NCBI GenBank assembly: GCA_046761005.1 | Contig: JBHIFI010000045.1 | Span: 1 to 13,004, forward strand | DNA length: 13,004 nucleotides | Source of the DNA: JAGMCJ01 sp046761005 | GTDB lineage: Archaea > Thermoplasmatota > Thermoplasmata > RBG-16-68-12 > JAGMCJ01 | Direction of reading: 5' to 3' | Position numbers and translations under genes: made by a program | Shown: positions 1-6,379 of the stretch, in pieces | Layout of the letters: every line of letters begins with the position of its first letter | Position numbering within the stretch: the stretch's first letter is position 1 | Notes under the pieces: model-generated | Database searches by the model: none | Told to the model about the DNA's origin: nothing | What the model saw: the letters and a program-made list of their open reading frames with translations, nothing else

Positions 1-1
1 T

Positions 2-202
2 AGGAAAAGCAAAGTTCATTACGTAGCAGGAGACCTGAATAACCCGTTAGAACTTCACGAGAAATGCGGTTTCAATGAGTGTTCAGGAATGGTTCATTAT
101 GCAAAGGCGGGTTATAGGCAGATGACACGGGCTATATGGCTTCGCTACGCTTCGCCCAAATTGCTCTCTCTTCTTAGGCTTTGCATACACCGAAACTATT
201 GA
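2..202 (+). CDS. C-terminal fragment of a probable GNAT-family acetyltransferase
   Basis: An open frame enters the window at base 2 with no start codon and runs 66 codons to a TGA at 200-202, so only the end of the gene is present. The stretch around residues 13-30, with NNPLELHEKCGF followed by a short beta-strand-like segment, resembles the last conserved part of GNAT N-acetyltransferases, where an Asn-rich turn precedes 'LYEKxGF'. GNAT enzymes move an acetyl group from acetyl-CoA to an amine; the substrate here cannot be judged. The last 26 or so residues form a basic and hydrophobic tail unlike a standard GNAT ending. The family call rests on one motif, so it could be wrong; the reading frame itself is reasonably convincing. 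Confidence 0.5.
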   Translation, partial: RKSKVHYVAGDLNNPLELHEKCGFNECSGMVHYAKAGYRQMTRAIWLRYASPKLLSLLRLCIHRNY

Positions 203-285
203 ATCCTCGCTTTGTTTGCCTCCTTGCGCGGTTCTTGGAAGTGTGCAAAGATATGCTAATGGCTCCCGCCTAGCTTTGAATGCAG

Positions 286-326
286 ACACCGATGAAAAAG
301 AGAAGGCTTTTTGCCCAAACACCGAT
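286..326. repeat. Short direct repeat and small inverted repeat upstream of the NAD-kinase-like gene
   Basis: ACACCGAT occurs at 286-293 and again at 319-326, 33 bases apart, and a shortened copy (ACACCGA) lies at 187-193. Between the two full copies AAAAAG (295-300) and CTTTTT (307-312) can pair around a 6-base loop. The second repeat ends 10 bases before the ATG at 337. This may be a regulatory site, but the repeats are short enough to be chance. Nothing else is seen in the 134 bases between 203 and 336. Confidence 0.25.
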
Positions 327-336
327 TACTCCATAG

Positions 337-1476
337 ATGCAACCCATCGGTCTCGTTGTCAATCCCATCGCGGGAATAGGCGGCCGTGTAGGCCTGAAGG
401 GAACGGATGATATCCTCGACAAGGCATTAGCATTGGGCGGGAGGCCAGTCGCACCAGAAAAGATGTCCAAATTCTTGGATGCACTTTCCTCCTTGATGGA
501 AAAGGAAAGGGTCGAGGGGGTCGAATGGCTCACCTGCGGTAAGTCAATGGGTGCAAGCTATCTCGAGCAATTCAGCAAAGGTCCATGGAAATGGGAAGTC
601 ATTTACGATCCAGAAGAGCCTACCACCGCGCAGGACACAATGAACACCTGCGAGGCCCTCTTGAAAAGAGATGTGAGGTTCATAGTTTTCTGCGGTGGAG
701 ATGGCACCGCCAGAGATATTTGGAAAATCGTCAATAACGACGTTCCCATAATAGGCATACCCTCCGGTGTGAAGATGCACTCTGGCGTTTTCGGAATGAA
801 TCCCGAAGCAGTTGCTTTCATCGTGGTGAGGTTCCTTTTGGGCGAACTCGATGTTGGGGACGGAGAGATATTGGATCTGGATGAAGAGAGGTATCGGGCG
901 GGTGAATGGCATATAAGGCTCTTCGGCACGGCAAGCACGCCGAATGAGCCCACTTATGTTCAGGTGGGAAAGATGCACGCCGAGGCCGTTCATGAGGAAG
1001 ATATGAAGATGGAGATAGCGGAGCATGTTGCCGAAGATATGAGTGAAAACGAGGATACGTTGTACATACTTGGATCCGGTTCCACGATTGCCGCGATATC
1101 CGAGGAAATCGGTGTTGATTATTCTCTTCTTGGTGTTGATGCCATCTATCGTGGTGAGCTTGTGAGGAAGGACTTGAATGAGAAGCAACTCCTTTCTCTC
1201 CTTGACAAGCACAAAAAGGTGAAACTCATCCTAACTCCCATAGGCGCGCAGGGCTTCATCTTGGGCAGAGGGAATCTTCAGCTTTCTCCTGCAGTTGTCA
1301 GGCGAATAGGCCTCGACGAGATGCTCATCGTATGCACACCAGGGAAACTCAGACGCACGCCCTTCCTCAGGATTGACACAGGAGATGATGACCTTGACCA
1401 AGAGTTCAGGTCCAGAGAATATGTTACAGTCGTGACGGGCTACAGAACTATGAAGCTATGCAAAATTGCGAAATGA
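337..1476 (+). CDS. NAD-kinase-like protein of the COG3199/AcoX group
   Basis: This 379-residue protein belongs to the ATP-NAD kinase superfamily, in the longer COG3199 (AcoX-like) branch rather than the NadK branch. Visible signatures are the N-terminal VVNPIAGIGGRVGLKGTD (7-24), the nucleotide-binding CGGDGTARD (119-127), IGIPSGVKMHSGVFG (139-153) and a glycine-rich LGSGST (245-250) in the second half. Family members are predicted to phosphorylate NAD(H) with ATP or polyphosphate, but the substrate of this branch is poorly established. The ATG at 337 is fixed by an in-frame TAG immediately before it. No Shine-Dalgarno is visible, so the message may be leaderless, although the T-rich stretch at 307-312 is only a poor TATA box. 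It precedes the NAD-dependent threonine dehydrogenase by 71 nt, much as acoX accompanies dehydrogenases in bacterial acetoin operons. The family is sure; the activity is not. Confidence 0.85.
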   Translation: MQPIGLVVNPIAGIGGRVGLKGTDDILDKALALGGRPVAPEKMSKFLDALSSLMEKERVEGVEWLTCGKSMGASYLEQFSKGPWKWEVIYDPEEPTTAQDTMNTCEALLKRDVRFIVFCGGDGTARDIWKIVNNDVPIIGIPSGVKMHSGVFGMNPEAVAFIVVRFLLGELDVGDGEILDLDEERYRAGEWHIRLFGTASTPNEPTYVQVGKMHAEAVHEEDMKMEIAEHVAEDMSENEDTLYILGSGSTIAAISEEIGVDYSLLGVDAIYRGELVRKDLNEKQLLSLLDKHKKVKLILTPIGAQGFILGRGNLQLSPAVVRRIGLDEMLIVCTPGKLRRTPFLRIDTGDDDLDQEFRSREYVTVVTGYRTMKLCKIAK

Positions 1477-1537
1477 ACAAGGCTTATGAAGAGGAAAGCT
1501 ATACCTTTTCGCCAACTGCAAAGGGGGAGGAAATTTT

Positions 1538-1542
1538 GGAGG
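1538..1542 (+). promoter_or_regulatory. Shine-Dalgarno site that sets the tdh start
   Basis: GGAGG lies 5 nt before the ATG at 1548. The open frame extends upstream to 1458, overlapping the previous gene, but those 30 codons do not resemble threonine dehydrogenases, whose N-terminus matches MRAIVKVKP at this ATG. A weak TATA-like CTATACC at 1499-1505 could drive an internal promoter. Confidence 0.75.
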
Positions 1543-1547
1543 AAAAG

Positions 1548-2606
1548 ATGAGGGCGATAGTGAAAGTAAAGCCAGAAGAGGGCGGCACCGAAGTGCAAGA
1601 GGTGCCCGTGCCTAAGCCAAAGCCCAGTGAGGCTCTCGTAAGAATGGAAGCTGTCTCTATTTGCGGAACGGATGTGCACATATACGAATGGGATGATTGG
1701 GCCTCAAAAAGGATTAAGGTTCCTCTCACCTACGGCCATGAATTCTCCGGGGTGATTGAAGATGTAGGGTCGGACGTGAGGGGCTTGGAAAAGGGGGATA
1801 GGGTCTCAGGAGAGTGCCATCTGTGCTGTGGCTACTGCTTCCAGTGCAGGACGGGGAACGCTCACATCTGTGAGAACATGAAGATATTCGGAGTCGATAC
1901 GACTGGAATATTCGCAGAGTACGCCTCGCTTCCTGTAGCAAATCTGCTCAAGAACGGGGATCTTCCCGCAAAGTACGCCACCATACAGGATCCGCTCGGA
2001 AACGCTATTCACACAGTCTTCGCGACCGATGTTCCTGGAAGAAACGTGGCAGTGCTAGGGCTCGGTCCGATAGGACTCATGTCCGTTGCTGTCTGCAGAG
2101 CAATAGGTGCGAGGAAGGTTTTCGGCATAGGCCGAAGGAATCGATACAGAATCGACCTTGGAAAGAAATGTGGGGCGGATTTTGCACTGAGTAGCCTCAC
2201 AGATGACATAAACAAGATAGTTGCAGATAACACAGAAGGACGAGGTGTAGATGTCGCCCTAGAGATGACCGGAAATCCAAACGCAGTCAATATGGGCTTG
2301 GACATCCTCAGACCGGGAGGAACGATAGCCCTTCTAGGTGTGTTCTCCGAGCCGTGGACCACAGACCTCTCAGAGAACGTGATTTTCAAGTACACGACGA
2401 TCAAAGGCATTAACGGGAGACTCATGTTCGATACATGGTACAGGATGCGAGGGCTGATGGAGTCTGGAAGTCTGAATCTCGAGCCGATAATTACGCACGA
2501 GCTCAAGTTCGATCAGTTCGAGGAGGGCATGGCCGCAATGAGGTCGGGCAACTCTGGAAAGGTCGTTCTTTACATGGATTGGTTCCAACGCCAGAGGAAT
2601 GCTTAA
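1548..2606 (+). CDS. tdh: L-threonine 3-dehydrogenase
   Basis: This cytosolic zinc enzyme oxidises L-threonine to 2-amino-3-ketobutyrate with NAD+, the first step of threonine breakdown to glycine. The 352-residue protein is a medium-chain alcohol dehydrogenase. Catalytic zinc and proton-relay residues are in ICGTDVHIYEWDDW (38-51) and GHE (63-65); a structural-zinc set is at C94, C97, C100 and C108; IFGVDTTGIFAEY (113-125) and QDPLGN (147-152) are typical of TDH; and GLGPIGLMSV (171-180) is the Rossmann turn that binds NAD. The length is close to the roughly 350 residues of characterised archaeal TDH. Two additional cysteines, C90 and C93, crowd the zinc lobe. The next gene is kbl, 47 nt downstream, which consumes the unstable product, so the substrate assignment is firmer than homology alone would give. 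A related polyol or sorbitol dehydrogenase is the main alternative. Confidence 0.93.
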   Translation: MRAIVKVKPEEGGTEVQEVPVPKPKPSEALVRMEAVSICGTDVHIYEWDDWASKRIKVPLTYGHEFSGVIEDVGSDVRGLEKGDRVSGECHLCCGYCFQCRTGNAHICENMKIFGVDTTGIFAEYASLPVANLLKNGDLPAKYATIQDPLGNAIHTVFATDVPGRNVAVLGLGPIGLMSVAVCRAIGARKVFGIGRRNRYRIDLGKKCGADFALSSLTDDINKIVADNTEGRGVDVALEMTGNPNAVNMGLDILRPGGTIALLGVFSEPWTTDLSENVIFKYTTIKGINGRLMFDTWYRMRGLMESGSLNLEPIITHELKFDQFEEGMAAMRSGNSGKVVLYMDWFQRQRNA

Positions 2607-2640
2607 AAATGGCGAATGCATGAAAGGTAAGGTCCAATAG

Positions 2641-2647
2641 AGGAGGT
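2641..2647 (+). promoter_or_regulatory. Shine-Dalgarno site for the GTG-started kbl
   Basis: AGGAGGT is placed 6 nt before the GTG at 2654 and supports that non-ATG start. The tdh-kbl gap is 47 nt. It also holds an A-rich CTTAAAAAT just after the tdh stop, which is a weak TATA candidate only. Confidence 0.7.
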
Positions 2648-2653
2648 AGGAAG

Positions 2654-3835
2654 GTGAGAGATCCAATAGGGTTCTTGCGAGAGGAATATCAGGAACTGGC
2701 GGAGAAGGGATTCGACTGGAAATTGCGCATTCTAGAAGGTCCCTCCGCACCAAGATGCAGAGTGGAAGGAAAGGATGTTATAATGCTCTGCTCAAACAAC
2801 TATCTGAATCTAAGCAACCATCCCAGACTGAAGCAAGCGGCCAAGGACGCAATAGATAGTCACGGGGTAGGCTCTGGTTCAGTGAGACCCATTGCAGGCA
2901 ATATGGACTTGCATGAAAAGGCGGAAAAGATACTTGCAAGATTCAAGAGGACTGAGGCCACTCTAATCTATCAGACAGGTTTCGCGGCAAATGCTGGCCT
3001 CATCCCCCAGCTTGTCGGGAAAGGCGATCTGATAATCTCGGATGAGCTCAACCATGGCTCCATAATCGATGGAGTTAGGCTCACAAAGGCGGACAGGATG
3101 ATCTTCCCGCACCGTGATATGGGAGAGCTTGAAAAGTCGCTTCGAGAGGGGGACAAGAAGTACAGAAGAATACTCGTCGTCTCGGACGGCGTCTTCTCCA
3201 TGGATGGCGACATCCAGCATATGGATACTATAGTCGAGTTGGCCTCTGAAGTCGGTGCGATGACCTTTGTGGATGATGCCCATGGAGAGGGTGTCATAGG
3301 ACCGGACGGAAGGGGAATAGGCGCACACTTCAACATATCAGGAAAGATTGACGTGGAGATGGGCACCTTTTCCAAGGCGTACGGTGTGGTTGGAGGACTC
3401 ATTGCGGGCTCCCAGGACCTGGTAAACTTCGCGTACAACAAATCAAGAACATGGCTCCTTTCTGGATCGCACCCACCGCAAGTTGCAGCCGCTCAGATTG
3501 CTGCCATAGAAGTACTGGAGACGGAGCCCCAACATGTGAAGAATCTATGGGACAATACGAATTACTTCAAGAAAGAGCTCGATTCCATGGGATTCGACAC
3601 GGGAGAGAGCGAGACCCCCATAACTCCGGTAATAGTGGGCGAGTCTCACAAAGCTAAGGCACTCTCTGAGAGGATTTTCGAGTTGGGACTCTTCGCCCTT
3701 CCGATAGTCTTCCCGATGGTGGCAAGGGACAAAGCCCGAATAAGGACCATGATGAATGCTGGGCTGACGAAGGACGACCTGAATGACGCTCTCGCCGCCT
3801 TTGAGAAAGCGGGCAAGGAACTCGATATAATCTAG
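2654..3835 (+). CDS. kbl: Glycine C-acetyltransferase (2-amino-3-ketobutyrate CoA ligase)
   Basis: This PLP enzyme cleaves 2-amino-3-ketobutyrate with CoA to give glycine and acetyl-CoA, completing the threonine pathway begun by Tdh. The 393-residue product is an alpha-oxoamine synthase of fold type I with family-typical length. Visible landmarks are MLCSNNYLNLSNHP (44-57), SGSVRPIAGNMDLHEKAE (74-91), DELNHGSIIDG (130-140) whose His134 stacks on the cofactor, FVDDAHGEG (205-213) with the Asp and His that hold the pyridine ring, and GTFSKAYG (237-244) with Lys241 as the Schiff-base lysine. The GTG start is chosen because a strong AGGAGGT lies 6 nt upstream and the N-terminus then aligns with Kbl. 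The close paralogue BioF (8-amino-7-oxononanoate synthase) has the same motifs; the adjacent tdh is what favours Kbl, and no biotin gene is nearby. Confidence 0.92.
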   Translation: MRDPIGFLREEYQELAEKGFDWKLRILEGPSAPRCRVEGKDVIMLCSNNYLNLSNHPRLKQAAKDAIDSHGVGSGSVRPIAGNMDLHEKAEKILARFKRTEATLIYQTGFAANAGLIPQLVGKGDLIISDELNHGSIIDGVRLTKADRMIFPHRDMGELEKSLREGDKKYRRILVVSDGVFSMDGDIQHMDTIVELASEVGAMTFVDDAHGEGVIGPDGRGIGAHFNISGKIDVEMGTFSKAYGVVGGLIAGSQDLVNFAYNKSRTWLLSGSHPPQVAAAQIAAIEVLETEPQHVKNLWDNTNYFKKELDSMGFDTGESETPITPVIVGESHKAKALSERIFELGLFALPIVFPMVARDKARIRTMMNAGLTKDDLNDALAAFEKAGKELDII

Positions 3836-3890
3836 CCGGGTATCAATCAGTGCGTGCACGAAGGTCCATCAAGACACGGATGAGAAGAGA

Positions 3891-3903
3891 CTGGCTGAGC
3901 CAG
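3891..3903. repeat. Palindrome upstream of the solute-binding-protein promoter
   Basis: CTGGCT-G-AGCCAG is a perfect 6-bp inverted repeat around one central base. It ends about 10 bases before the TATA box at 3913-3920 and directly before the presumed BRE. That position suits an activator or repressor site. No T-tract follows, so it is unlikely to be a terminator for kbl. Confidence 0.45.
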
Positions 3904-3905
3904 TT

Positions 3906-3921
3906 CGAAAGGTATTTATAG
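3906..3921 (+). promoter_or_regulatory. Archaeal promoter (BRE and TATA) for the solute-binding protein operon
   Basis: CGAAAGG (3906-3912) followed by TATTTATAG (3913-3921) matches the archaeal BRE/TATA arrangement and resembles three other promoters in this window. The expected transcription start is near 3944, giving a leader of about 49 nt with a hairpin and a Shine-Dalgarno site. Most other promoters here appear to give leaderless or nearly leaderless messages. Confidence 0.7.
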
Positions 3922-3951
3922 GGTCGACCTCAGTACAGACCTTCGCTGTAT

Positions 3952-3970
3952 GACCCCCGCTTTGGGGGTC
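3952..3970 (+). promoter_or_regulatory. GC-rich hairpin in the leader of the solute-binding protein mRNA
   Basis: GACCCCC (3952-3958) pairs perfectly with GGGGGTC (3964-3970) across the 5-base loop GCTTT. It lies in the predicted 5' leader, between the expected transcription start near 3944 and the Shine-Dalgarno GGAGGAGG at 3979-3986. No T-run follows it, so it does not look like an intrinsic terminator. It could affect message stability or ribosome access. Confidence 0.5.
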
Positions 3971-3992
3971 CTCTCAACGGAGGAGGACGCTG

Positions 3993-6353
3993 ATGTCTCG
4001 AAGGTTTATCGTAGTACTACTCGCTCTGTTTTTGGCCTTCACATGGAGTCTGGCACCAGAAATACCGCCCGCTAACGCTGAAGAGGGGCCCCTGGGAGGA
4101 CTCTACGGGGGCGATTTTGTAGTCGCCGTAGACCAGAATGCGGTCTTTGACTTGGACCCCAGCGGAAATCCAGATGAGACAAGCAGGCACATCATCGATT
4201 TGCTCTACGATTCCCTCGCAAGGATTGACTCAGAAACTCTGCTCCCCGTACCATGGGTCGCCTCGAGTTGGACAGTTAATGAAGCAAATGAAACGGTACT
4301 CGTCCGCCTAAGGACCGATGTGACGTGGCATGACGGTGGACAAGTGACCGCTGATGATGTACTCTACACATATCAAACAGCATATGGAGTAGACTATTCA
4401 GTGAACAAAATATCTGAAAATGAGATTCTTTTTGATCTCTCTGGGACAGATCAGGATGGTATTTTCTTGACGATGGATTTGTCTTTCCCCCTCATCAGGT
4501 CTGATGACACTATTCGGGAAGAGGGATGTGGTGCTTTTGCCTTAGAATCGATTAACTCCGATGAAGTTATCATCAAGGCTTATGAGGATTATTTTGATGG
4601 GCGGCCATATCTCGACAACATAACATTCAGAAAATATCCGGGATTCGATGAGGCTACAGATCCCACTGCGGATGCTATGATCCGCGGAGAGATAGGTCTC
4701 CTCGGATGGCCTCTCAACACCACTGAAAGCTCTGTTTTTCTGAACGTCTCCAACGAAACTATAACGAAAACCGTTTCCGTCCTCACGAGTCCTACGTTCA
4801 AGTTCCTTTATGTCGGAATAAACACACAGAGAATCCCACTCAACGATTCGATCATAAGAAAGGCAATTGCCATGTCCATGGACAAGGACCTCTACCTTAC
4901 GATGGAATCCAACACCATCATTGCTGACTCCGTCATACACCCTTCAAATTCTTTTTGGCTTAACGCTAGCGTCCCCAGATACAGGGTCAAGAGCAAAGTC
5001 GAGGACGGAGCAAAAAAGTCTGATTTGGATTCAGTGAAAATCATGCTCGAGGAATCTGGCTACACCGACAAGGATTCTGATGGCTTCCGCGAGATGCCCG
5101 ACGGATCGGAATTCTACTTCGAATTCTTCTATCCTTCATCCAGCATTGAGGTTCAGAAATCGCCAATAGCAACAAACCTCATAGGCAAACTTCAGACCAT
5201 TGGATTAGATGTCAGGGACATGGTAATGGAAACGTGGGACGATCTATATTTGAATGTCGCGGACGGTAACTTCGATATTTTCATGGGTGTTCTCGATGCT
5301 AGAAGAGAGCCGAGTTTCATCAGAGATATCCTCCATTCAAGCGGCTCGGAAAACTATGTAAAATATGATAATGCGACTTTCGATCAGATCCTCAAAAATG
5401 CCGACGATGCGATAAGCATGACAGAGAGACAGGAACTCGTCAAATACGCTCAAGGCTGGATCGCTGAGGAGAATCCTATCATCCCGATTCTTCACTACGA
5501 AATAGTCGAGGCAGTTAACAAGACGAAGTTTACGGGCTGGGTGGGTATGGCCGAGGGTGTCTACAACTTCTGGTCCTTCAAAAACCTTCACTTGACCCAG
5601 GAAGACCCTCCGAGGGTTTCGGTGATAATTCTCGCAGACCAGATAGGCTCTGGTGAGGTGATTGAAATAGAAGTGGAGGTGAAGCATCCGAAGACTTTCG
5701 CCTCAATGCCGGGGGTCTTTGTGAATGTCACCGAGTCCTTGGAACCGGATGCCAGCTATGCTGGATACACGGATGCACAGGGTTCATTTGTTTTCAATTG
5801 GACAGTCCCCATCGTGACCGAGCCCAGAACTGCGGTCTTCACTGCCCGCACGAGTATCCCCGGGTTCCCAGAGAGTCAAGCGGTAGGCGAGATTACTGTG
5901 CACCCAGGAGCCAGACTACTCGAAATATCCTTGGTGAGGAATCCACCGAGGATAGCATCCGACGGCACATCTACTGTAACAATCACAGTGAGGGACTCTC
6001 AGACCCTGCAACCCGTCGAAGGCGCAGAGGTTAGCATCCGGCTGAGTCCTGAGGCGCTCGAGGGAAGTCTCAGCAATCCCTCTGGGGTCACTGATGCGAG
6101 CGGAGTATTCCAGAGTACGCTTACGGCGTCCGTTTCCGTGGACACCTTCTTCGTAATCATTGTGGACGTCTCCAAGGCGGGATATAGCGATGAGGTTAGA
6201 CAGACATCAGTCTTTGTCGACCGTTCCGGAGGGACACCGCCAGGAATTCCGGCGCTGGAGGCCATCTCCATGATGCTGGTAGTCGTCCTTCTAACACTCG
6301 GCTACGCCTATTGGCGCGGAAAATCGAGGGGAAGAGGACCGAAAAGGAAATAA
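3993..6353 (+). CDS. Membrane-anchored ABC-transporter solute-binding protein (SBP_bac_5 type) with Ig-like C-terminal domains
   Basis: This 786-residue surface protein probably captures oligopeptides or similar solutes outside the cell. Residues 1-29 are a signal peptide (basic start, hydrophobic 5-20, ANA/EE cleavage site). Residues 32-535 match the oligopeptide/dipeptide binding family: an early YDSLARID (72-79), WTVNEANETVLVRLRTDVTWHDG (93-115 region), the TADDVLYTY segment (119-127), and a late NPIIPILHYEIV (494-505). Two beta-rich, carboxypeptidase-regulatory or Ig-like domains follow (about 540-638 and 640-743). A PGIPALEA segment (750-757), one membrane helix (about 752-774) and a basic tail end the protein, giving anchoring at both the sequence and topology level. 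About eleven N-glycosylation sequons fit an external archaeal protein. The ATG has GGAGGAGG 6 nt upstream. No permease or ATPase gene is adjacent, so the transport partner is unknown. It overlaps or nearly touches the hydrolase gene. Confidence 0.85.
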   Translation: MSRRFIVVLLALFLAFTWSLAPEIPPANAEEGPLGGLYGGDFVVAVDQNAVFDLDPSGNPDETSRHIIDLLYDSLARIDSETLLPVPWVASSWTVNEANETVLVRLRTDVTWHDGGQVTADDVLYTYQTAYGVDYSVNKISENEILFDLSGTDQDGIFLTMDLSFPLIRSDDTIREEGCGAFALESINSDEVIIKAYEDYFDGRPYLDNITFRKYPGFDEATDPTADAMIRGEIGLLGWPLNTTESSVFLNVSNETITKTVSVLTSPTFKFLYVGINTQRIPLNDSIIRKAIAMSMDKDLYLTMESNTIIADSVIHPSNSFWLNASVPRYRVKSKVEDGAKKSDLDSVKIMLEESGYTDKDSDGFREMPDGSEFYFEFFYPSSSIEVQKSPIATNLIGKLQTIGLDVRDMVMETWDDLYLNVADGNFDIFMGVLDARREPSFIRDILHSSGSENYVKYDNATFDQILKNADDAISMTERQELVKYAQGWIAEENPIIPILHYEIVEAVNKTKFTGWVGMAEGVYNFWSFKNLHLTQEDPPRVSVIILADQIGSGEVIEIEVEVKHPKTFASMPGVFVNVTESLEPDASYAGYTDAQGSFVFNWTVPIVTEPRTAVFTARTSIPGFPESQAVGEITVHPGARLLEISLVRNPPRIASDGTSTVTITVRDSQTLQPVEGAEVSIRLSPEALEGSLSNPSGVTDASGVFQSTLTASVSVDTFFVIIVDVSKAGYSDEVRQTSVFVDRSGGTPPGIPALEAISMMLVVVLLTLGYAYWRGKSRGRGPKRK

Positions 6354-6360
6354 TCGGTCC
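6336..6360 (+). repeat. Inverted repeat spanning the stop codon of the solute-binding protein gene
   Basis: GGACCGA (6336-6342) is the exact reverse complement of TCGGTCC (6354-6360), with an 11-base loop that contains the TAA stop (6351-6353). The next start, ATG at 6380, has no clear Shine-Dalgarno. In RNA the stem could couple translation of the two genes or mark a processing point. There is no T-run, so termination is unlikely. Confidence 0.45.
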
Positions 6361-6379
6361 CGGTTATCTGCGACTCGTC

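Noticed and set aside
133..160. Repeated GCTTCGC units near the end of the acetyltransferase-like fragment, considered as a hairpin or mobile-element end
   Set aside because: They are two direct copies separated by TAC inside the open frame, do not pair with each other, and have no matching copy elsewhere in the window.
544..1212. Long open frame (222 codons) on the minus strand inside the NAD-kinase-like gene
   Set aside because: It lies wholly within a well-supported gene on the other strand, and its translation shows no recognisable motif.
1458..1547. Thirty-codon N-terminal extension of tdh overlapping the previous gene
   Set aside because: The residues do not match threonine dehydrogenases, and a strong Shine-Dalgarno serves the internal ATG at 1548.
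2009..2506. 165-codon minus-strand frame inside tdh
   Set aside because: It is opposite conserved NAD-binding and C-terminal parts of tdh and reads as low-complexity Ser/Pro/Arg-rich sequence, typical of a shadow frame.
3891..3970. Palindrome and hairpin downstream of kbl considered as its transcription terminator
   Set aside because: Neither is followed by a T-run, and both fit better around the promoter and leader of the next gene.
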